A DNA stretch of 64,000 bases from Verticiella alkaliphila (GTDB lineage: Bacteria; Pseudomonadota; Gammaproteobacteria; Burkholderiales; Burkholderiaceae_B): the NCBI RefSeq assembly GCF_018904615.1, contig NZ_JADCNH010000010.1, positions 55,351 through 119,350 of the forward strand, given 5' to 3'. The notes under the pieces were generated by a model, which was given only the letters and a program-made list of their open reading frames with translations, ran no database searches and was not told the DNA's origin. Below, one piece after another: positions 29,341 through 40,015 of the stretch. Both the position numbers and the translations under genes were made by a program. The stretch's first letter is position 1. Every line of letters starts with the position of its first letter.

Positions 29341-30284
29341 ATGCGCCTCGTTTTTGCCGGAACGCCCGAGTTCGCCCGTCACGCGTATACCGCGTTGCGT
29401 GCGGCCGGGCATGAGATCCCCCTCGTGCTCACTCAGCCAGACCGCCCCGCGGGCGTGGCCTGAAGCTCACACCCAGCCCGGTCAAGCTCGCCGCGCTGGC
29501 CGATGGCGCGACGGTCCTGCAGCCGCGCAGCCTGCGCCTGGACGGGCGCTATCCGGACGAGGCGGCAGCCGCACGTGACGCCTTGCTTGCCACCGCCCCG
29601 GACGCGATGGTCGTGGCAGCCTACGGTCTGATTCTCCCGACCTGGGTGCTCGAACTGCCCCGGCTCGGTTGCCTGAACATCCACGCCAGCCTGTTGCCGC
29701 GCTGGCGCGGCGCCGCCCCTATCCAGCGGGCCATCGAAGCCGGCGATGCCGAGACGGGCATCACCATCATGCAGATGGACGAAGGTCTGGATACGGGCGA
29801 CATGCTGGCGCGCGCCGCCCTGCCCATCGGGCCCGACACCACCGCCGCCACGTTGCATGACGCGCTCGCCGACCTGGGCGCCCGTCTGATCGTCGACACC
29901 CTGCCGTCGCGCGCCGCGGGGGAACTCGCCCCCGAGCCCCAGCCGGACGAGGGCGTGACCTACGCGGCCAAGCTCGACAAGGCTGAATCCCGCCTCGACC
30001 TGAGCGCCGATGCGCCCCAGCTTGCGCGCCGCATCGCGGCCTTCAATCCGGTGCCCGGCGCCACGGTGGCGCTGCCCGGCCTCGCCGACCCGGTCAAGGT
30101 CTGGCGCGCGCAGGCCCTGCCGGCCGAAAGCGCTGCCGCACCGGGTACGGTGCTGCGTGCCGATGCGCAAGGCATCGATATCGCCACGGGTGCCGGTACC
30201 CTGCGTCTGCTCGAATTGCAGAAGGCCGGCGGCAAGCGCCAGACGGTCGACGTTTTCGTGCACGGCTGGACGGTGCCCGCATGA
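29341..30284 (+). pseudogene. fmt: Methionyl-tRNA formyltransferase, single-base frameshift
   Basis: Formylates Met-tRNA for initiation. The first 40 codons read [16 protein letters not shown] and QPDRPAG and then hit a TGA at 29461. The family continuation ([13 protein letters not shown]) is in the next frame and runs on through [20 protein letters not shown] to a normal C terminus at 30284. The break is at gcgggcgtgg near 29451. One extra G restores [14 protein letters not shown] and a normal 314-aa protein. Loss of fmt is usually very costly, so a sequencing deletion in a G run is the best explanation. Confidence 0.9.
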
Positions 30285-31600
30285 CGGCGCCGCGCGAAGC
30301 CCCACCGCTCGCCCGTCTGCTGCTGGCCACCGCCCAGGCCTGCGCCGACGTGGCCAATGGCATCTCGCTCACCGAAGCGCTCGCCCGTGTGCCCGCCGAT
30401 CTGCGCCCCGGCACGCAAGCCCTCGCCTTTCATGCCATGCGACGCCTGGGCTGGGCGCGCGCGGTGCGCAGCCAGTTGCTGGACCGCATCCCACCCCATC
30501 CGCTGCTCGACCCCTTGCTGCAGGTCTCGCTCACGTTGCTCGGCGAAGCCGAAGACACCGCCGAGGCAGAGCGCGACGGCACCCCGCGCTACGCCGCCCA
30601 CACCGTGGTCGATCAGACCGTGCAGGCCGCCGCAGGGCAGCCCGACATGGCGCGCTACAAGGGTCTGCTCAACGCCTGCCTGCGCCGCTACCTGCGCGAG
30701 CGCGAGGCGCTGAACGAGACCGCGCGCAGCGGGCCCGAAGGCGCCTGGAACTATCCCGGCTGGTGGGTCACGCAAGTGCGGCGCGACTATCCCCAGACCT
30801 GGCAGGACGTGCTGCGGGCAGGCAACCATGCCGGCCCGCTCACGCTGCGCGTCAATCGCCGGCGCGCCACGCCGGCTGCCGTGGCGCAAGCCCTGGCTGA
30901 CATCGGCATCACCAGCACGCCCCACGGCGACGCGGGTCTGGTGTTGCACACGGCCCGGCCGGTGCAGCAGTTGCCGGGATTCGCCGAGGGCTGGTGGTCC
31001 GTGCAGGATGCCGGGGCACAGCTGGCCGCACCGTTGCTCGGCGTGCGCGATGGCATGCGGGTGCTCGACGCCTGCGCCGCGCCTGGCGGCAAGACGGCGC
31101 ATCTGCTGGAGTTGGCCGACATCGACCTGCTCGCGCTCGATGCCGACGCGAAGCGACTCACGCGTGTGGACGAGACCCTGGCACGTCTCGGTCTGCACGC
31201 CACGCTGCGTGCCGCGGCCGCCGAGCGTGTCGACACCTGGTGGGACGGCAAGCCCTTCGACGCCGTGCTGGCCGACGTGCCTTGCACGGCATCGGGCATC
31301 GTGCGCCGCCATCCCGACATCCGCTGGCTGCGTCGACACAACGACATCGCGCGCACCGCCGCGCTGCAGGCGCGCATCGTGGACGCGCTCTGGCAGGTCA
31401 CTGCCCCGGGTGGTAAATTGCTTTACGCCACGTGCTCCCTCTTTCCAGCCGAGGGCGAGCATCAGGCCCAAGCCTTTGCCCGGCGCCATCCGGACGCCCA
31501 GCGACGGGACGCCCCCGGGCAATTGATCCCTGCCGTACCCGAGGCTGCGGCGAACGCCCAGCACGACGGCTTCTTCTACGCCCTTTTCGAGAAAGCCTGA
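30281..31600 (+). CDS. rsmB: 16S rRNA (cytosine-967-C5)-methyltransferase
   Basis: A 439-aa enzyme with an N-terminal NusB-like RNA-binding domain (about 1-150) and a C-terminal SAM-dependent methyltransferase. [16 protein letters not shown] binds [19 protein letters not shown] is motif IV and [12 protein letters not shown] holds the catalytic cysteine. Its ATG overlaps the fmt stop (ATGA). Confidence 0.96.
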   Translation: MTAPREAPPLARLLLATAQACADVANGISLTEALARVPADLRPGTQALAFHAMRRLGWARAVRSQLLDRIPPHPLLDPLLQVSLTLLGEAEDTAEAERDGTPRYAAHTVVDQTVQAAAGQPDMARYKGLLNACLRRYLREREALNETARSGPEGAWNYPGWWVTQVRRDYPQTWQDVLRAGNHAGPLTLRVNRRRATPAAVAQALADIGITSTPHGDAGLVLHTARPVQQLPGFAEGWWSVQDAGAQLAAPLLGVRDGMRVLDACAAPGGKTAHLLELADIDLLALDADAKRLTRVDETLARLGLHATLRAAAAERVDTWWDGKPFDAVLADVPCTASGIVRRHPDIRWLRRHNDIARTAALQARIVDALWQVTAPGGKLLYATCSLFPAEGEHQAQAFARRHPDAQRRDAPGQLIPAVPEAAANAQHDGFFYALFEKA

Positions 31601-31604
31601 CTGC

Positions 31605-32186
31605 ATGCTGCGCTGTCTTGTCGCCCGCCTGCTGATCCTGATCCCGCTCTGGGCGACGAGCGCCGCCACGCTGGCGCAGACCACCGCCCCAGTCGTCGAG
31701 TCCGTTGCCGTGACGCGGCACGACGACGGCTGGCGACTGGATGCCGACATCGCCGTCGATCTGAACGAGCAGTTGCGCAACGCCGCCGAGCGCGGACTCA
31801 CGCTGTACTTCTCGGCCGACGTCATCGTGACCCAGCCGCGCTGGTGGTGGTTCGATCAGCAGGTGCTCGCCACGGAGCGGCTCTGGAGCATTTCGTACAA
31901 CGCGCTCATCCGGCAATGGCGGGTGAGCAGCGGCGGACTCGCCCTGCCGGTGGCCTCGCTCGACGATGCGCTGGCGCTGGTGCGGCACATCCGCGGATGG
32001 CAGATCGCGCCCGGCAATGCCTTTGCGCCCGGTGAACGCTACCAAGGCCAGCTGCGGCTGCGGCTGGACGTGACCCAGCTCTCGCGCCCCCTGCAGGTGA
32101 ACGCCATCAACAGCAGCGCGTGGGCCTTGTCCACGCCCTGGCGCGAATTCACGATCGACGTGCCCGACACAGGTAGTGCCCCATGA
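31605..32186 (+). CDS. DUF4390 protein
   Basis: A 193-aa protein with a cleavable-looking signal peptide (about 1-25, ending LAQ), so probably periplasmic. The Trp-rich QPRWWWFDQQV and the later WREFTIDV match DUF4390, a family found beside rsmB and ntrY in betaproteobacteria. Function is unknown. It overlaps the sensor kinase start by ATGA. Confidence 0.88.
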   Translation: MLRCLVARLLILIPLWATSAATLAQTTAPVVESVAVTRHDDGWRLDADIAVDLNEQLRNAAERGLTLYFSADVIVTQPRWWWFDQQVLATERLWSISYNALIRQWRVSSGGLALPVASLDDALALVRHIRGWQIAPGNAFAPGERYQGQLRLRLDVTQLSRPLQVNAINSSAWALSTPWREFTIDVPDTGSAP

Positions 32187-34558
32187 GCCGCCTCATGCGC
32201 TGGACGCTTGGCGTGGCCATCGCCAGCGCGCTGGCGCTTCTCGGTCTGCTCGCCTGGTCCACCAACAACGCGTCGCAGCTCGACACCTACTATCCGGTCC
32301 TGCTCGTGCTCAACACGATTGTGGCGATCGGGCTGGGCGCCTGGGTGATCGTGCTTGCCGTGCGCCTCGTGCGCCAGTTGCGTCGCCATGCCTTTGGCGC
32401 ACGCCTCACGGCTCGCCTGGCATTTGCCTTTGCCCTGGTCGGCGTGGTGCCTGGCGTCTTCATCTACACGCTGTCCGTCGGCTTCATCTCGCGCTCGATC
32501 GAGACGTGGTTCAACGTGCGCGTGAACGCGGCGCTCGATGCCGGCCTGGACCTGGGCCGTGCCGCCCTGGATTCGCGGCTCGTGGACCTGAACAACAAGG
32601 CCCGCGCGATGCAGCTGGAGCTGGGCGACCTGCCGGCCGGCCCGGACCCGGACGTGGCCTTGACACTGACCCGGCTGCGCGAGCGCCTGGCCGTGCCCGA
32701 AGCCCTCGTCTTCACGGCGAATGGTTCGGTGGTGGCCTTCTCCACGAGCAACTTCGGCACGCTCGCGCCGGATCTGCCACCGCCCACGATCATGCAGCAG
32801 GTGCGCACGGCGCGCAGCTACTCCGCCACCGAGGCAGCCACACCCCAGGCAGACGACGGCCGGTTGATCCTGCGGGTGATCGTGCCGCTCGTCTCGCGCG
32901 CGGACTACGGCGAGCTGAACGCCTTCCTGCGGCCCGATGCGCGCTATCTGCAACTCGTGCAGCCCGTGCCGGACCTCATCGCCGACGCCGCCAACCAGGT
33001 ACAGTCAGGCTACCGGGATTACCAGGAACTCTCGCTCTCCCGGCTCGGCCTGCGCAAGCTCTATGGCATCACGCTGACGCTTGCCGTGCTGCTCGCAGCC
33101 TTCACGGCCATCGGGGCGGCCTTCGCCTTGTCGTCACGCCTCGTGCGGCCGCTGCTGCGCCTGGCGGCCGGCACGCATGCGGTGAGCGTGGGCGACTATC
33201 GCCAGCTGCCCGAGCCACCGACCCGGGACGAAGTCGGCCAACTCACGCGCTCGTTCAACGCCATGACGCGCCAGCTCGCCGAAGCCCGCCGCATGGTCGA
33301 GGCCAATCGTCTGCAGCTCGAGCGCTCCAACGCCTATCTCGAGAACGTCCTTGCCACGCTGTCTTCGGGCGTCCTGGTGTTCGACGAGGGCTTTCGCCTC
33401 ACCACCGTGAACCAGGGCGCGCAGCGCATCCTGGGCGCGGATCTGCGCACGGCGCCCGGCCGCCCGCTCGAGACCGTGCCGCACCTCGCGGGCTTTGCCA
33501 GCGCGATTCGCCAGGCCTTTGCCGCGCATGCGGCCACGGCAAGCAGCCGCCACCACTGGCAGCAGCAGATCGAGATCGCCAAGCCCGGCGACGCGGGCCT
33601 GTCCGAGCCCGCGCCCGAGCCCTTTCTGCACCAGCGCCGCACGGCCACCTCGCTCATGCTGCTCGTGCGCGGCTCGCACCTGGTGGTCGATGGCGCAGGT
33701 GGCTACGTGGTGGTGTTCGACGACATCACCGACGTCATCTCGGCAAGCCGGGTGGTGGCCTGGGGCGAGGTGGCGCGCCGCCTCGCGCACGAGATCAAGA
33801 ATCCGCTCACGCCAATCCAGCTGTCCGCAGAGCGTCTGCAGGTCAAGCTCGAAGGCAAGCTCGAGGGCCCGGATGCCGCACTCCTGCAGCGCGCCACCAC
33901 GACCATCGTGAACCAGGTCGCCTCGATGCAGTCCATGGTCAACGACTTCCGCGACTATGCCCGCACGCCCTCGCCCGTGTTGCAGGACACCGACCTGAAC
34001 GCCCTGGTGGCCGACGTGCTCGCGCTGTATGGCTGGGATCCGCAGCATGCGCCGCACGGCAGCGGCGAAGGCGCGCGCCTGCAGGTGTCGCTGGCCGAGC
34101 CCTTGCCGCATGCGCTGTGCGACCCGACGCAACTGCGCCAGATCATCCTGAATCTGGTCTCCAACGCCATGGACGCGGTCGCTGGATCCAAGGATCATCC
34201 GCCTCCCGAAACGCCCACGGTGAGCATCGCCACACGCCCGGCCAATGCCCGACTGTCGGATGGCACGAGGCTTGCTGCCGTGCAGCTCACCGTGACCGAC
34301 AACGGTCCCGGTTTCGCCGACAGCGTGTTGCAGCGGGCCTTCGAGCCCTATGTCACGACCAAGCCTCGTGGTACTGGCCTCGGCCTTGCCATCGTGAAGA
34401 AGATCGTCGAAGAGCATGGCGGACGCATCGAACTCACGAACCGGCCCGAGGGTGGGGCTTACGTGTCGATTCTGCTGACCCGTCTTGTCGAGTCTGGCGC
34501 GTCAGCGCCCTCCCCCGTGTTACAAGACGGACATGAACCCAAAAGTCTGCATGAGTAA
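32183..34558 (+). CDS. NtrY-like sensor histidine kinase
   Basis: A 791-aa inner-membrane kinase. Three N-terminal helices lie at about 5-25, 35-60 and 77-100. A periplasmic region and a further helix near 295-315 follow. Then come HAMP, a PAS-like domain (about 380-460, extended by an insert) and the kinase core. The H box is RRLAHEIKNPLTPIQLSAERL, the N box NLVSNAMDAV, G1 DNGPGF and G2 GTGLGLAIVKKIVEEHGG. It is coupled to DUF4390 upstream and lies 8 bp ahead of the response regulator. Confidence 0.92.
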   Translation: MSRLMRWTLGVAIASALALLGLLAWSTNNASQLDTYYPVLLVLNTIVAIGLGAWVIVLAVRLVRQLRRHAFGARLTARLAFAFALVGVVPGVFIYTLSVGFISRSIETWFNVRVNAALDAGLDLGRAALDSRLVDLNNKARAMQLELGDLPAGPDPDVALTLTRLRERLAVPEALVFTANGSVVAFSTSNFGTLAPDLPPPTIMQQVRTARSYSATEAATPQADDGRLILRVIVPLVSRADYGELNAFLRPDARYLQLVQPVPDLIADAANQVQSGYRDYQELSLSRLGLRKLYGITLTLAVLLAAFTAIGAAFALSSRLVRPLLRLAAGTHAVSVGDYRQLPEPPTRDEVGQLTRSFNAMTRQLAEARRMVEANRLQLERSNAYLENVLATLSSGVLVFDEGFRLTTVNQGAQRILGADLRTAPGRPLETVPHLAGFASAIRQAFAAHAATASSRHHWQQQIEIAKPGDAGLSEPAPEPFLHQRRTATSLMLLVRGSHLVVDGAGGYVVVFDDITDVISASRVVAWGEVARRLAHEIKNPLTPIQLSAERLQVKLEGKLEGPDAALLQRATTTIVNQVASMQSMVNDFRDYARTPSPVLQDTDLNALVADVLALYGWDPQHAPHGSGEGARLQVSLAEPLPHALCDPTQLRQIILNLVSNAMDAVAGSKDHPPPETPTVSIATRPANARLSDGTRLAAVQLTVTDNGPGFADSVLQRAFEPYVTTKPRGTGLGLAIVKKIVEEHGGRIELTNRPEGGAYVSILLTRLVESGASAPSPVLQDGHEPKSLHE

Positions 34559-34566
34559 GGTGTCGC

Positions 34567-35310
34567 ATGGCCAAGATTCTTGTCGTCGATGACGAAATCG
34601 GCATCCGGGAACTCCTGTCGGAGATCCTGTATGACGAGGGCCATACGGTCGAACTCGCGGAGAACGCGACGCAGGCACGTCAGGCGCGCAATGCCGGCCG
34701 TCCCGATCTCGTCCTCCTGGATATCTGGATGCCGGATACCGACGGGGTGAGTCTGCTGAAGGAGTGGTCTTCGCAAGGCCTGCTCACGATGCCGGTGATC
34801 ATGATGAGTGGTCATGCCACGATCGACACCGCGGTCGAGGCCACGCGTATTGGCGCACTCAATTTCCTGGAAAAGCCCATCACGCTGCAACGCCTGCTCA
34901 AGGCCGTGCAAAGCGGCCTGCAGGCGGGCGAGCGCGCGCAGCGCCATGCTCCGGCGGCTGCCGCACCTGCGAGCAACGCCGCAGCGGTGGCAGTGTCGGG
35001 TGAACCTGCCCCGGCTGCAGCGGTACCCGCGGCCCAGGCCGCGAGCGAATCCGTGCCGGCCGATGCCGTGGCGCTCTCGGCCCAGGCAGGCGAAGCCAGC
35101 CTGGGCAGCATCGCGCTGAATCAGCCACTGCGCGAAGCCCGCGATGCGTTCGAGCGGATCTACTTCGAGCATCATCTGGCCTGCGAGAACGGCAGCATGA
35201 CGCGCGTGGCCGACAAGACCGGCCTCGAACGCACGCACCTGTATCGCAAGCTCAAGCAGCTCGGTATCGACGTCAACCGCCGCAGCCGGCCCGCCAGCCG
35301 CGGCAACTGA
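34567..35310 (+). CDS. NtrX-like response regulator without AAA+ domain
   Basis: A 247-aa regulator. The receiver domain (about 1-120) has VVDDEIGIRELL and phospho-Asp in VLLDIWMPDTDG. An Ala/Pro-rich linker of about 60 residues follows. The C-terminal Fis-type helix-turn-helix (about 190-240) contains GSMTRVADKTGLERTHLYRKLKQLGID. The sigma-54 AAA+ domain of classical NtrX is missing, so it should not activate sigma-54 promoters in the usual way. It is paired with the NtrY-like kinase and followed by trkA. Confidence 0.9.
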   Translation: MAKILVVDDEIGIRELLSEILYDEGHTVELAENATQARQARNAGRPDLVLLDIWMPDTDGVSLLKEWSSQGLLTMPVIMMSGHATIDTAVEATRIGALNFLEKPITLQRLLKAVQSGLQAGERAQRHAPAAAAPASNAAAVAVSGEPAPAAAVPAAQAASESVPADAVALSAQAGEASLGSIALNQPLREARDAFERIYFEHHLACENGSMTRVADKTGLERTHLYRKLKQLGIDVNRRSRPASRGN

Positions 35311-35346
35311 TCTTTTCCTTCACGCGCCTTCGCCGGAACTGCTGTC

Positions 35347-36726
35347 GTGAGAATCCTCATCCTCGGGGCTGGGCGCGTGGGCGCGAGCGTGGCCGAGAAC
35401 CTGGTGTCCGAACAGAACGACATCACGGTCATCGATACCAATGGCGAGTTGCTGCTCGCCCTTCAGGAGCGTCTGGATCTGCGGGTCGTGGCGGGCAATG
35501 GTACCCACATTTCGGTGCTGCGCTCGGCAGGCGCCGCCGATGCCGACATGCTCATCGCCTGTACGGCCAGCGACGAGGCCAATCTCGTGGCCTGCAAGGT
35601 GGCGCGGCAGATCTTCAATGTCCCGCAGCGCATCGCGCGGATCCGCTCCACGGAATTCGTCGACGAGCCTGATCTCATCGGGCCGGATGGCTTCTGTGTG
35701 GATCACCTCATCAGCCCCGAGGCCAGCGTCACCACCTATCTGCACCGGCTGATCGAATTCCCTCAGGCGCTGCAGGTGGTGGACTTCGCCGATGGTCAGG
35801 TCACGCTGGTGTTGGTCGTGGTGCCGCGCGAAAGCCCGCTCGTAAACCGTTGTGCGGGGGACATCGCCGCCGATCTGCCGGGCGTGGATGCCCACGTCGT
35901 CGCGATCTTTCGCGACGAGCGCGCGATAGAGGTCAATCCCCGCACCGTCGTCCAGGCGGGCGACGAACTGCTCGTGCTCGCGGACGCCCGAACGGCGCGC
36001 GGCGCGGTGCGCGAAATGCGCCGGCTCTCGCGTCAGGCACACACGATCATGATCGCCGGCGGCGGCAACATCGGCGCCCGCCTTGCGCGCGAGCTCGCCG
36101 AGGAAGGCTATGCCGTCAAGGTGATCGAACACAACCGCGTACGCTGCGAGATGCTGTCGATGACCCTGCCCAGCCGTGTGTTGGTGCTCCAGGGGGATGC
36201 AACCGACGAGAACCTGCTCGAGGACGAGAACGTCGAAGGCGTAGACGTCTTCCTCGCACTCACCAACGACGACGAGAACAACATCATGTCCTCGTTGCTC
36301 GCCAAGCGCATGGGCGCGCGCCGCGTGATGGCGCTCATCGGCCGTCGCAGCTATGGCGAACTGATGGAAGGCAGTCGCATCGACGTGGCGGTCGCGCCGG
36401 ACCAGGCGACGATCGGCGAGTTGCTGCGGTATGTCCGACGCGGCGACGTGGTGGCGGTGCACAAGCTGCGCCGGGGTGCCATCGAGGCGCTCGAGGCCAT
36501 CGCCCATGGTGACGCGAAGTCCTCCAAGGTGGTCGGGCGACGCCTGCGGCAGGTGAAGATGCCGTCAGGCACGAGCATCGTCGCCATCGTGCGCGGCGAC
36601 ACCATCCTGCGTCCCGATCAGGATCCCGTCATCGCGGCCGACGATCACGTCATCGTGCTGGTCACGCGCCGCCGACTGATTCCAAAAGTCGAACAGCTGT
36701 TCCAGGTATCGGCCTCGTTCTTCTGA
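35347..36726 (+). CDS. trkA: Trk potassium uptake protein TrkA
   Basis: A 459-aa cytoplasmic NAD-binding gating subunit of Trk. Two TrkA-N Rossmann domains start ILILGAGRVGASVAENL and IMIAGGGNIGARLAREL, each followed by a TrkA-C region. The start is GTG 35347. It is followed 5 bp later by trkH, its membrane partner. Confidence 0.95.
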   Translation: MRILILGAGRVGASVAENLVSEQNDITVIDTNGELLLALQERLDLRVVAGNGTHISVLRSAGAADADMLIACTASDEANLVACKVARQIFNVPQRIARIRSTEFVDEPDLIGPDGFCVDHLISPEASVTTYLHRLIEFPQALQVVDFADGQVTLVLVVVPRESPLVNRCAGDIAADLPGVDAHVVAIFRDERAIEVNPRTVVQAGDELLVLADARTARGAVREMRRLSRQAHTIMIAGGGNIGARLARELAEEGYAVKVIEHNRVRCEMLSMTLPSRVLVLQGDATDENLLEDENVEGVDVFLALTNDDENNIMSSLLAKRMGARRVMALIGRRSYGELMEGSRIDVAVAPDQATIGELLRYVRRGDVVAVHKLRRGAIEALEAIAHGDAKSSKVVGRRLRQVKMPSGTSIVAIVRGDTILRPDQDPVIAADDHVIVLVTRRRLIPKVEQLFQVSASFF

Positions 36727-36731
36727 CCATC

Positions 36732-38201
36732 ATGAAGCGCCTGCTGCCCATCCTCCACCTGACCGGCTGCGCGATGGTGATCTTCTCGCTCGCCATGCTC
36801 ATCCCCGTCGGGGTGTCGTTCTACACAGGCGATGGCACGCGCTGGGCGTTCCTTGAAGGCTTCGGGCTGTCGCTGTTGCTCGGGATCCTGCCAATCATCT
36901 TCACACGACGGCACCAGCGCGAACTCCAGGCGCGCGACGGCTTTTTGCTCGTCGTGCTGGTCTGGACGCTGCTTCCCCTGCTCGCGACGATCCCGCTCAA
37001 GATCTACTTCGATCGGGTGGGCGCGCCAATTCCGCTGACGCACCTGTACTTCGAGACCATGTCGGGGCTCACGACCACCGGCGGCACGGTACTCACCGGA
37101 CTGGACCTGTTGCCGCCGTCGATCAACGTCTGGCGCGCCACGCTGGTGTGGATCGGGGGCATGGGCATCCTCGTGCTGGCGGTGGCGATTCTGCCCCTGC
37201 TGGGCGTGGGTGGCAGCCAAGTGGTGCGCGCAGAGACGCCCGGGCCCATGAAGGAGGAAAAGCTCACGCCGCGCATCGCTGGCACCGCCAAGGCTTTGTA
37301 TGCCATCTTCCTGACCGTCTCGGTGCTGTGCTGGCTGGCCTACCGAGCTGCAGGACTGGACGGGGTGGATGCCTTCGTGCATATGTGCGCGACCGTGGCA
37401 CTGGGCGGCTTCTCCACGCTGGACGCGAGCATCGCAGGCTTCGACTCGCTGCGGGTCGAACTCGTGGCCATGGCGTTCATGCTGCTCGGCGCGATCAACT
37501 TTGCCACGCACTTCTCGGCCTGGCGTGGCCGCAGTCTGCTGGCTTACCGGCGCTGCCCGGAAGCGTTGTACTTCCTCGCCATCGCGCTTGGCACCGGCAT
37601 GATCGTGAGCGTGTTCCTCTTCGCCAAGGGTGTCTACCCCGACTTCGGCGAGGCCCTGCGCTACGGGATGTTCAACACGATCTCGGTCATTACCACCACG
37701 GGCTTTGCCAACACGGATTACGGCAGCTGGCCGCTCTTTGCCACCGTCCTGATGCTGCTGGTGTCGTGCTTTGCCGCCTCGAGCGGCTCGACAGGAGGCG
37801 GCATCAAGCTCATCCGGCTGCTGTTGCTCGTTCGTCAGGCGCGCTACGAACTCCTGCGTCTCGTCCACCCGAAGGCGATTGCGCCCTTGCGGCTGGGCCA
37901 GCGCCCCGTCGACAGCCGTGTCCTGCTCGCCGTCGTGGGTTTTCTCGTGCTCTATCTAACCTCGCTCGGCCTGGGCACGCTGCTGCTGCTCGCCTCCGGC
38001 CTGGACGGTCTCACCGCCTTTACCGCGACGCTGTCCAGCTTGAACAACACTGGCCCGGGTCTGGGCATGGTCGGGCCCGCGGGCAGCTATGCCGACATGA
38101 ACGGCTGGCAGATCACGCTGTGCACGTTTGCCATGCTGCTCGGCCGTCTGGAACTGGCCACGGTACTGGTGCTCTTCACCCCCGTGTTCTGGCGCCGCTG
38201 A
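36732..38201 (+). CDS. trkH: Trk potassium uptake protein TrkH
   Basis: A 489-aa potassium-translocating membrane subunit with about ten helices and four pore loops. The selectivity-filter regions include [13 protein letters not shown] and [13 protein letters not shown]. It adjoins trkA and the NtrYX-like pair; the layout suggests that potassium uptake may be in the same transcription unit or regulon. Confidence 0.95.
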   Translation: MKRLLPILHLTGCAMVIFSLAMLIPVGVSFYTGDGTRWAFLEGFGLSLLLGILPIIFTRRHQRELQARDGFLLVVLVWTLLPLLATIPLKIYFDRVGAPIPLTHLYFETMSGLTTTGGTVLTGLDLLPPSINVWRATLVWIGGMGILVLAVAILPLLGVGGSQVVRAETPGPMKEEKLTPRIAGTAKALYAIFLTVSVLCWLAYRAAGLDGVDAFVHMCATVALGGFSTLDASIAGFDSLRVELVAMAFMLLGAINFATHFSAWRGRSLLAYRRCPEALYFLAIALGTGMIVSVFLFAKGVYPDFGEALRYGMFNTISVITTTGFANTDYGSWPLFATVLMLLVSCFAASSGSTGGGIKLIRLLLLVRQARYELLRLVHPKAIAPLRLGQRPVDSRVLLAVVGFLVLYLTSLGLGTLLLLASGLDGLTAFTATLSSLNNTGPGLGMVGPAGSYADMNGWQITLCTFAMLLGRLELATVLVLFTPVFWRR

Positions 38202-38382
38202 GCGTCTGCATCGGGCACGCCGCCTGCTGTGCGTCTCCCGCACATCGGCCTTCACGGTGTTGTCGCATCCCCTGACTACACTCGTCGACGACGCCCATGG
38301 CAGCGCGCTCACGCCCTGCCCCGATGCCGCCCCAAGCGCCCACTGCGACAAAGAACGAGGCGCCCCCCTACCGGAGACCCGC

Positions 38383-39621
38383 ATGGATTCCATCGATTTT
38401 GCGCGATCCCGCTACAACACGCTGGGCATCGAACTCGAGCTGCAGCTGCTCGACCCCGACACGCACGATCTCGCCGGCCGGGCCGGCGAACTGCTCGAAC
38501 AGCTGGCGGATCACCCGGCCGCTGACCGCGTCAAGCCCGAGATGACGCGGGCCATGATCGAACTGAACTCCTCCGTTCACGAACACCCGGCGGGGCTGCT
38601 CGCCGAAATGCGCGAACTGCGCACTGCCCTGCTGGGCGCGGCCCAGCGCGTGGGGGTGCGTGTGTCCGGCGGCGGCGCACACCCATTCATGAGCTGGCGC
38701 GATTGCGATATCTACGACTCGCCCCGCTTTCGCCGCCTGGCGGATCTGTACGGTTATCTCGCCAGACAATTCACGGTGTTCGGTCAGCACATCCATCTTG
38801 GCGTGGCCAACGGCAACGCCGCCTGCGATCTCATCCGTCGCCTCTCGCCCTACGTCCCGCATCTGGTGGCGCTGTCGGCCTCCTCGCCATACCGGGAGGG
38901 CGTGGACACGCTCTTTGCCTGCAGCCGTCTGAACGCCGTCCAGGCATTCCCCCTGTCCGGCCACCTCCCCGAAGACGTGCACGACTGGTATCAGTTCGAG
39001 GCCTACTACAACCGCATGCGCTCGCTGGGCCTGGTCGAGAGCCTGAAGGACCTGTACTGGGACATCCGGCCCAAGCCGGAACTCGGCACGATCGAGATCC
39101 GGGTGTGCGACACGCCCCTCACGCTGGAGAAGGCCTGCCAGCTGGCAGCGTTCGTCCAGGCGCTGGCCGAAGCCGTGCGCCGTGAGCCTGCGCCCAGCGC
39201 GCAGATGTGGCTGGCCTACGATACCAACCGCTTCCAGGCGACGCGCTTCGGGCTTCAGGCAGCGTACGTGACGCCAGAGGGCGAACGCGGTCGACTCATC
39301 ACCCACCTTCGCACTACCTTCGACAAGGTGATGCCGGTGGCTGAGGAGCTCGGCACGGCGGATCTGGTCGGCACCTTGCGTGACGAGGCATTACATGTGG
39401 GCAATGATGCACGCTGGCTGCGCAGCCGCTACCACGAGCATCGCGATCTGCGTGCGGTGGTCGCCGCGGCAGCGGACGCGTGGCAGAGCGAGACAGGTAC
39501 GGCGGGCACGCTGGTCACGACACCGGCGCGTCGCCGCGTTCGCGCGAGCTCGGAACCGATCGCGAGCAGTCTGCCCCTGCTACCTGCGGACATGACGCGC
39601 CGACCCGAACGACTGCATTGA
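38383..39621 (+). CDS. Glutamate-cysteine ligase-like carboxylate-amine ligase (YbdK family)
   Basis: A 412-aa enzyme of the GCS2/YbdK family, ATP-dependent and similar to gamma-glutamylcysteine ligase. It has [12 protein letters not shown] at the N terminus, [21 protein letters not shown] and [12 protein letters not shown]. The last 40 or so residues (Thr/Arg/Ser-rich) extend past the usual end of the family. ATG 38383 is the start; the frame is open upstream but not conserved. Physiological substrate is unknown. Confidence 0.9.
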   Translation: MDSIDFARSRYNTLGIELELQLLDPDTHDLAGRAGELLEQLADHPAADRVKPEMTRAMIELNSSVHEHPAGLLAEMRELRTALLGAAQRVGVRVSGGGAHPFMSWRDCDIYDSPRFRRLADLYGYLARQFTVFGQHIHLGVANGNAACDLIRRLSPYVPHLVALSASSPYREGVDTLFACSRLNAVQAFPLSGHLPEDVHDWYQFEAYYNRMRSLGLVESLKDLYWDIRPKPELGTIEIRVCDTPLTLEKACQLAAFVQALAEAVRREPAPSAQMWLAYDTNRFQATRFGLQAAYVTPEGERGRLITHLRTTFDKVMPVAEELGTADLVGTLRDEALHVGNDARWLRSRYHEHRDLRAVVAAAADAWQSETGTAGTLVTTPARRRVRASSEPIASSLPLLPADMTRRPERLH

Positions 39622-39765
39622 TGTGCCAGCTCGACCGTTACGCGAACGTACAAGGCTTTACACCTGGTTGAGCTGGCTCGTGCCATAAATGCCGCAAAGG
39701 GCAGCGGGTCTGAAATTTGCTCTGCTGTCTCGCACTTTGATTCTTACCACCTCAGGAGTCCAACC

Positions 39766-39993
39766 ATGAAAATCACGTCTTTCGCCAAGATCGCCGCCGT
39801 CTCCGTCGTTGCCCTCTCCGCTGCTGGCTGCTCCACGTGGGACAGCATGAGCAGTCGTCAGAAGGGTGCCGTGACCGGCGCTGGCGTGGGTGGCGTGGCC
39901 GGTGCGGCCATCACGAACGGCGGCGTGCTGGGCACGGTCGGCGGCGCTGCCATTGGCGGCGTCGTCGGCGATCAGATCGGCAAGCGCCGCTGA
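39766..39993 (+). CDS. Glycine-zipper 2TM lipoprotein
   Basis: A 75-aa lipoprotein. The signal peptide ends with lipobox SAAGC (Cys22). A glycine zipper (GAVTGAGVGGVAGAAITNGG, then GGAAIGGVVGDQIG) spans residues 33-72. It belongs to the small outer-membrane Rick_17kDa/OsmB-like group with structural or stress roles. A hairpin terminator follows within the convergent gene's 3' end. Confidence 0.88.
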   Translation: MKITSFAKIAAVSVVALSAAGCSTWDSMSSRQKGAVTGAGVGGVAGAAITNGGVLGTVGGAAIGGVVGDQIGKRR

Positions 39994-40015
39994 TCTCGCG
40001 ACCCAGTCCAGGGGC

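Noticed and set aside
32176..34536. 786-codon frame in another phase over the NtrY-like gene
   Set aside because: The 791-aa frame has all kinase motifs; the alternative is an Arg/Ala-rich shadow.
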